Part shown: piece by piece, positions 18,523 through 25,656 of the stretch
Position numbering within the stretch: the stretch's first letter is position 1
Layout of the letters: each line of letters starts with the position of its first letter
Assembly: GCA_937958295.1 (NCBI GenBank)
Contig: CALFEY010000324.1
Span: 1-25,656 of the forward strand
Origin: an uncultured Pseudomonadota bacterium
GTDB lineage: Bacteria; Pseudomonadota; Gammaproteobacteria; Burkholderiales; Casimicrobiaceae
Reading direction: 5' to 3'
DNA length: 25,656 bases
Notes under the pieces: model-generated
Databases searched by the model: none
The model's input: the letters and a program-made list of their open reading frames with translations, nothing else
Told to the model about the DNA's origin: nothing
Made by a program: the position numbers and the translations under genes

Positions 18523-19577
18523 GATGCGACGTCCGCCGGGACCTCGGCTTCCTCGTCGTCACGATCGCCGAACTCGGTAGTGAAGGTGCCGGCCTCATAG
18601 CCCAGCTCGGCCAGGTGCCGGACCATCTCCGCCTCGAAGCCGTGCGTGACAATCACGCGCGACGCTCCGGTGGCGGCAATCGCGCGCAACAATCCCGGCC
18701 AGTCGGCATGATCGGAGAGCACGAAGCCGCGATCCACGCCCCGCCGCCGGCGATGGCCGCGCACCAGCATCCAGCCGCTCGCGAAGGCATCGCTCGCCTC
18801 GCCGAACCGGCGCAGCCAAGGGGAGCGCTGTGCCGACGGCGGCGCGATCACCAGCGCCTGCGACAAGCGCGAGCGGTCGGCGATCTCCGCGACGTTGCAC
18901 GTGGCCGGCAGCGCCACACCAGCGCTGCGATACGCGCGGTTGACGCCTTCCACGGCGCCGTGCGCCACGATGGGGCCGATCGATGGATCGAGCGCCTGCA
19001 ACACGCGCTGCGCCTTGCCGAGGCTGTAGGCGTAGAGCACGCTCGCGCGGCCCGCCTGCGCGTTCTCGCGCCACCAGGCATCGATGGCGGCGAACACGGT
19101 GGCCTGCGGCGCCCAGCGGTAGACAGGCAGGCCGAACGTCGACTCGGTGATGAAGCAATCGCAGCGGACGGGCTCGAAGGGCGTGCAGGTGGCGTTGTAC
19201 TCACGCGGGTCATCGCGCTCGCCCGCGACGTAATAGTCGCCCGACACCACCCACACCCGCCCGCGATGGGCGATGCGCACCTGCGCCGACCCCAGCACGT
19301 GGCCGGCCGGATGGAAGCTCACCTCGACCCCGCGGTGCACGACGCGCTCGCCGTAGGGGAGCGTTGACAGGTCGATGCCAGGCAGGCGCGCACGCAGCAC
19401 CGGGAGCGACGGCTCGGCGGCGAGGTAGTGCGCGTGGCCGAGGCGCGCGTGGTCGCCATGGCCGTGCGTGATCACCGCGCGCTCCACGGGACGCCAGGGA
19501 TCGAGGTAGAAATCGCCGGCGGGACAGTACAGCCCCTCGGCTCGCGCCACGACAAGATCGGCAGCGGCGTCGCTCAT
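18519..19577 (-). CDS. Ligase-associated metallo-beta-lactamase-fold DNA exonuclease
   Basis: A 352-residue protein of the metallo-beta-lactamase/beta-CASP (SNM1/Artemis-like) nuclease group. The metal-binding motif HGHGDHA is at residues 38-44; HPAGHVLGS (H93) and VSGDY (D114) supply further ligands, and ITESTFGLP and a late SDHADW fit the beta-CASP part. It probably trims DNA ends before joining by the ligase that follows with a 4-nt overlap. I chose the ATG at 19577, where LVVARAEGLYCPAGDFYLDP begins. The open frame runs 70 codons further upstream but overlaps the divergent DUF3309 gene and looks non-coding. The C-terminus is acidic (GDRDDEEAEVP). Confidence 0.93.
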   Translation of the reverse strand: MSDAAADLVVARAEGLYCPAGDFYLDPWRPVERAVITHGHGDHARLGHAHYLAAEPSLPVLRARLPGIDLSTLPYGERVVHRGVEVSFHPAGHVLGSAQVRIAHRGRVWVVSGDYYVAGERDDPREYNATCTPFEPVRCDCFITESTFGLPVYRWAPQATVFAAIDAWWRENAQAGRASVLYAYSLGKAQRVLQALDPSIGPIVAHGAVEGVNRAYRSAGVALPATCNVAEIADRSRLSQALVIAPPSAQRSPWLRRFGEASDAFASGWMLVRGHRRRRGVDRGFVLSDHADWPGLLRAIAATGASRVIVTHGFEAEMVRHLAELGYEAGTFTTEFGDRDDEEAEVPADVAS

Positions 19578-19715
19578 GGAATCAAGACGCGGGAATAGGC
19601 CTGTCGGCGTGGCACCTACCGCGCGTCGCGGAGGCCGCCTATACGCGTGCGAAGCGAACACGCCGATAGTGCACCCATCGCGGCGGTGGCCGTCCGACCA
19701 TAAGGAAACAATATC

Positions 19716-19874
19716 ATGTCGATTGGTACCATCCTGCTCATCGTCCTCATCCTCGTCCTTATCGGCGCGTTGCCCGCGTGGCCGCACAGCCGCGGCTGGG
19801 GCTACTATCCGAGCGGCATCGCCGGCGTGGTGGTGGTGGTGCTCATCATTCTGTTGCTCATGGGACGCATCTGA
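19716..19874 (+). CDS. DUF3309-type small membrane protein
   Basis: A 52-residue protein. MSIGTILLIVLILVLIGALP forms one transmembrane helix, WPHSRGWGYYPSG is the short polar turn typical of DUF3309, and a second hydrophobic helix (IAGVVVVVLIILLLMG) ends in RI. The whole pattern matches this small family, whose function is unknown and which is common in proteobacteria, often near stress genes. The ATG has AAGGA nine to ten bases upstream, which decides the start. A run of five GTG codons lies in the second helix. It precedes the CAP-domain gene by about 35 bp, and a divergent exonuclease starts 138 bp upstream. Confidence 0.88.
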   Translation: MSIGTILLIVLILVLIGALPAWPHSRGWGYYPSGIAGVVVVVLIILLLMGRI

Positions 19875-19909
19875 CGTCGAGCGGCGCGCACCTGTCTTAT
19901 ACCCGCACG

Positions 19910-20326
19910 TTGCGCTGGCGCGCGCTTGCCATCGGTGCGTTCGGCACGCTCGCCCTCGCGGCGAGCGCCGCCGACGCGCCGTCTTACGTGGTGTCGCTCG
20001 CTGACGCTGTCAATGCCTATCGCGCCGCGTCGGGGCTCCCGCCGCTCATCGCGGATGCCAAGCTCGACGCCATTGCACGCGCGCACAGCGCCACCATGGC
20101 CCAGGGCGGCAAGATGGGCCACGAAGGCTTTCCCGATCGCGTCGAGCGGTCGGGCTGGCCGATGTGCGTGGAGAACGTCGGCTGGAATTTTCCGACCGCC
20201 CGCGCCCAGTTCGACGCCTGGCGACAATCCCCCGGTCACGACCGCAACCTGCGCCACCCACGCGTGGAGCGCATGGGCATCGGCGTGGCCGATGGCTATG
20301 TGACCTTCATCGCTTGCGGACCCTAG
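19910..20326 (+). CDS. Secreted CAP-domain (SCP/PR1-like) protein
   Basis: A protein of about 138 residues with a signal peptide (LRWRALAIGAFGTLALAASA, with cleavage near AADA) and then a compact CAP domain. Visible CAP features are LADAVNAYRAASGLPPL, AHSATMAQGGKMGHEGFPDR, CVENVGWNF, and SPGHDRNLRHPRVERMGIGV; two cysteines may pair (WPMC and IACGP). CAP proteins are extracytoplasmic and bind lipids, glycans or other ligands; the specific role here is unknown. The start is uncertain: I chose the TTG at 19910 because the signal peptide begins there. The only upstream ATG in frame (19778) lies inside the DUF3309 gene and gives an unlikely N-terminus. The next gene follows six bases after the stop. 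Confidence 0.82.
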   Translation: MRWRALAIGAFGTLALAASAADAPSYVVSLADAVNAYRAASGLPPLIADAKLDAIARAHSATMAQGGKMGHEGFPDRVERSGWPMCVENVGWNFPTARAQFDAWRQSPGHDRNLRHPRVERMGIGVADGYVTFIACGP

Positions 20327-20332
20327 GCACCC

Positions 20333-22096
20333 ATGTACTTCCTTGCCCTCGCCACCGACTACGACGGCACCATCGCCTCCGACGGAGAAGTCAGCGCGGA
20401 GACCATTGCCGCGCTCGAGGCCTTCAAGCGCACCGGCCGCAAGCTCATCCTCGTTACCGGGCGGCGCGTGGAAAGCCTGAAGCGCGTATTCCCGCGGGTG
20501 AAGCTCTTCGATCGCATCGTCGCGGAAAACGGCGCGCTGCTCTACGACCCGGCCACCGAAGAAGAAAGGACCGTGGCGGCAGCACCCTCGGCTGACCTCG
20601 TGGAGCTCCTCACGCGGCGCGGCGTCACGCCGCTGTCGGTCGGCAAATCGATCATCGCCACCTTTCGTCCGCATGAGACGACCGTTCTGGAGGCCATCCA
20701 GGAGCTGGGCCTCGAGCTGCAGATCATCTTCAACAAGGGCGCGGTGATGGTGTTGCCGGCCAACGTGAACAAGGCCACGGGCCTCGCGGCGGCGCTCGAG
20801 GAGCTGGAGCTGTCCGCGCACAACGTCGTGGGCGTGGGGGATGCGGAGAACGATCACGCGCTCCTCAAGTCATGTGGCTGCAGCGCCGCGGTGGCCAACG
20901 CGATCGCGTCGCTGGCCGAAGGGGTGGACTTGCGGCTGGCGGGCCGCGCGGGCGCCGGCACCGTCGAGCTCATGCGCCGCATCGAGGAGGAGGACATCCG
21001 TCTCCTGCCGCCAGAGCGCCAGGGCCTGCGGCTGGGGACGGCCAGGTCCGGCGAAGACGTGTACCTCGAGCCTTATCCCGGTGCGGCGCTCATCGCGGGA
21101 AGCTCGGGGGTGGGTAAATCGACGCTCGCCACCGCGCTCACGGAGCGCATGGCGGAGCGGGGCCTCGAGTTCTGCGTCTTCGATCCGGAGGGAGACTACG
21201 CCGAGCTCGAGCATGCCGTCTCCAAGGGCGACGCGAAGACTGCGCCGGTGCCCGACGAGATCCTCGACGTCCTGCGCAAGCTGGGCGCCAGCGTGGTGGT
21301 GAACACGCAAGCCTTGAACCTCGACGAGCGGCCGGAGTTCTTCCTCAAGCTGCTACCGCAGATCCTGTCGTTGCGCGCACGCACCGGACGTCCGCAATGG
21401 CTCGTGGTGGACGAGGCCCACCACCTGCTGGAGTCGCGCCGCAGCGACGTGCCGGGCATCCTGCCGGAGTCCATCCCCGCCACGATCTACATCACGGTGC
21501 ATCCTGATGCGATGGCAGCGAGCGCGCTCGCGGGCGTCGAGTATGTCCTCGCCCTCGGCCCCGCCGCCGGCAAGACCATCGAGAGGTTCTGCGCCACGAT
21601 CGGAATCCCCGTGCCGGAAAGGTTACCCGTCCCGGCCGCCGACGAGGTGCTCTTCTGGTCGCGTAGCTCCGGCCGCGCGCCATTCCCGGTCAAGGTGGTC
21701 AAGCCGAAGCAAGCCCGCGATCGCCATAAGCGCAAGTACGCCGAAGGCGAGCTCGACCCCGATCGGAGCTTCTATTTCCGCGGACGCGACGGCAAACTCA
21801 ACCTCCGCGCGCAGAATCTCATGATCTTCGTCCAGCTCGCCCAAGGCCTGGACGAGGACACATGGCGGTTCCATCGCGAAGGCGGCCATTACTCGCAGTG
21901 GTTTCGCGACGTGATCAAGGACCCGGAGCTTGCGGCCGAAGCGGCGGGGGCCGAAGGCGACGCCGCTCTCGATGCCGCGGGGAGCCGCGAGCGCATCGTC
22001 GCTGCCGTGGAGCGCCGCTACACGGCCTCCGCCGAGGCGCCCCGCAACTGGCGCGAGGAGCGCAACAAGCCCCGGCCCGCCGATGCGCCGGTGTAG
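20333..22096 (+). CDS. HAD-IIB phosphatase fused to a P-loop ATPase domain
   Basis: 587 residues, two catalytic modules. Residues 1-220 are a Cof/sucrose-phosphatase-like HAD hydrolase with all four motifs: DYDGT (nucleophile D9, acid D11), the TG of LVTGRR, K147 in NKATG, and GDAENDHALL (D170, D174). From about 235 an ATPase follows, with Walker A GSSGVGKST at 256-264, a DPEGDY segment and Walker B WLVVDEAHH (D360-E361), similar to HerA/DUF87-type or AAA-like domains. The last 140 residues are charged and include FYFRGRDGKLNLRAQNLMIF. The HAD part would act on a sugar phosphate or similar small phosphoester; the ATPase role is unknown. It is six bases downstream of the CAP gene and upstream of glgB and treS, so a link to trehalose or glucan metabolism is plausible but inferred. 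Confidence 0.85.
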   Translation: MYFLALATDYDGTIASDGEVSAETIAALEAFKRTGRKLILVTGRRVESLKRVFPRVKLFDRIVAENGALLYDPATEEERTVAAAPSADLVELLTRRGVTPLSVGKSIIATFRPHETTVLEAIQELGLELQIIFNKGAVMVLPANVNKATGLAAALEELELSAHNVVGVGDAENDHALLKSCGCSAAVANAIASLAEGVDLRLAGRAGAGTVELMRRIEEEDIRLLPPERQGLRLGTARSGEDVYLEPYPGAALIAGSSGVGKSTLATALTERMAERGLEFCVFDPEGDYAELEHAVSKGDAKTAPVPDEILDVLRKLGASVVVNTQALNLDERPEFFLKLLPQILSLRARTGRPQWLVVDEAHHLLESRRSDVPGILPESIPATIYITVHPDAMAASALAGVEYVLALGPAAGKTIERFCATIGIPVPERLPVPAADEVLFWSRSSGRAPFPVKVVKPKQARDRHKRKYAEGELDPDRSFYFRGRDGKLNLRAQNLMIFVQLAQGLDEDTWRFHREGGHYSQWFRDVIKDPELAAEAAGAEGDAALDAAGSRERIVAAVERRYTASAEAPRNWREERNKPRPADAPV

Positions 22097-22132
22097 CGCG
22101 CCCCCAGCGCGCACGCCTGCGAAGCTTGGACG

Positions 22133-22141
22133 GTAGGACAA
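22133..22141. promoter_or_regulatory. GTAGGACAA motif upstream of glgB
   Basis: GTAGGACAA occurs here, about 95 bp before the chosen glgB start, and again at 15800-15808 upstream of the YqjE-like gene, on the same strand in both cases. The remaining 22097-22233 gap holds no other clear element: a TTGGAC at 22126-22131 has no matching -10. Its regulatory role is a guess from recurrence. Confidence 0.25.
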
Positions 22142-22233
22142 ACGCGGATGACGTGAAACGCGCGCCGTAAGGTAGATTGACGTTCCTGCGCTCACCGCGC
22201 CTTGCCCACTGCCTTGAAGGACACCGCCACCCG

Positions 22234-25656
<3,423 letters not shown>

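Noticed and set aside
19578..19787. 70-codon N-terminal extension of the exonuclease
   Set aside because: It overlaps the divergent DUF3309 gene, and its acidic/Arg-rich translation lacks resemblance to nuclease N-termini.
19778..19909. ATG at 19778 as start of the CAP-domain gene
   Set aside because: It lies inside the DUF3309 gene and would put about 44 Arg/His/Gly-rich residues before a clear signal peptide.

Overview
The window is about 25.7 kb of high-GC, densely packed, almost wholly coding DNA from a bacterial chromosome. The gene content (a YqjE/YqjK-like pair, DUF3309, a ligase-associated exonuclease with an ATP-dependent ligase, and a cobalamin-dependent mutase with MeaB and an acyl-CoA carboxylase) suggests a proteobacterium, most likely a betaproteobacterium. 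That assignment is inference: no rRNA or other marker gene is present. No tRNA, CRISPR array, insertion sequence or phage module was seen. Both ends cut through genes.

Layout. (1) Positions 1-4358, minus strand: a propionate operon with methylmalonyl-CoA mutase, the MeaB GTPase and propionyl-CoA carboxylase beta (cut by the left edge). It carries propionyl-CoA from odd-chain fatty acids, Val/Ile/Met or propionate towards succinyl-CoA. (2) 4446-6203, minus: an unrecognised protein with a glycine-rich hydrophobic segment, a GSP17M/YflT-like stress-type protein, and a stand-alone response-regulator receiver. (3) 6391-9961, minus: two tandem paralogues of about 590 residues, apparently exported. 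Each has an N-terminal domain with a conserved SGH and GCNT pair, reminiscent of caspase/CHAT-type cysteine peptidases, followed by a long helical-repeat-like region. This is the most unusual content here. (4) 10156-13075, plus, divergent from (3): a phospholipase D-like protein fused to a VTT/DedA-like membrane domain, followed at once by an endonuclease/exonuclease/phosphatase-family protein. (5) 13094-15157, minus: glutamine-dependent NAD+ synthetase. (6) 15397-16781, plus: a second stand-alone receiver, a paralogue of the first, then a holin-X/YqjE-like membrane protein and its small YqjK-like partner. (7) 16741-19577, minus: an exonuclease/ATP-dependent DNA ligase repair pair with a 4-nt overlap. 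(8) 19716-25656, plus: a 52-residue DUF3309 membrane peptide, a secreted CAP-domain protein, a HAD phosphatase fused to a P-loop ATPase, glycogen branching enzyme and trehalose synthase (cut by the right edge).

How it fits together. Apart from propionate and NAD metabolism, much of the window looks like envelope and stress functions: two orphan receivers, stress-type small proteins, a YqjE/K pair, a PLD-VTT fusion, DNA repair, and alpha-glucan/trehalose metabolism. A short motif, GTCC(G/T)AC or its complement, recurs in seven intergenic gaps upstream of these genes and could mark shared regulation, but this is a post hoc observation. No intergenic stretch exceeds 300 bases. The longest are 15158-15396, 5046-5258 and 9962-10155, and none shows a further convincing gene.
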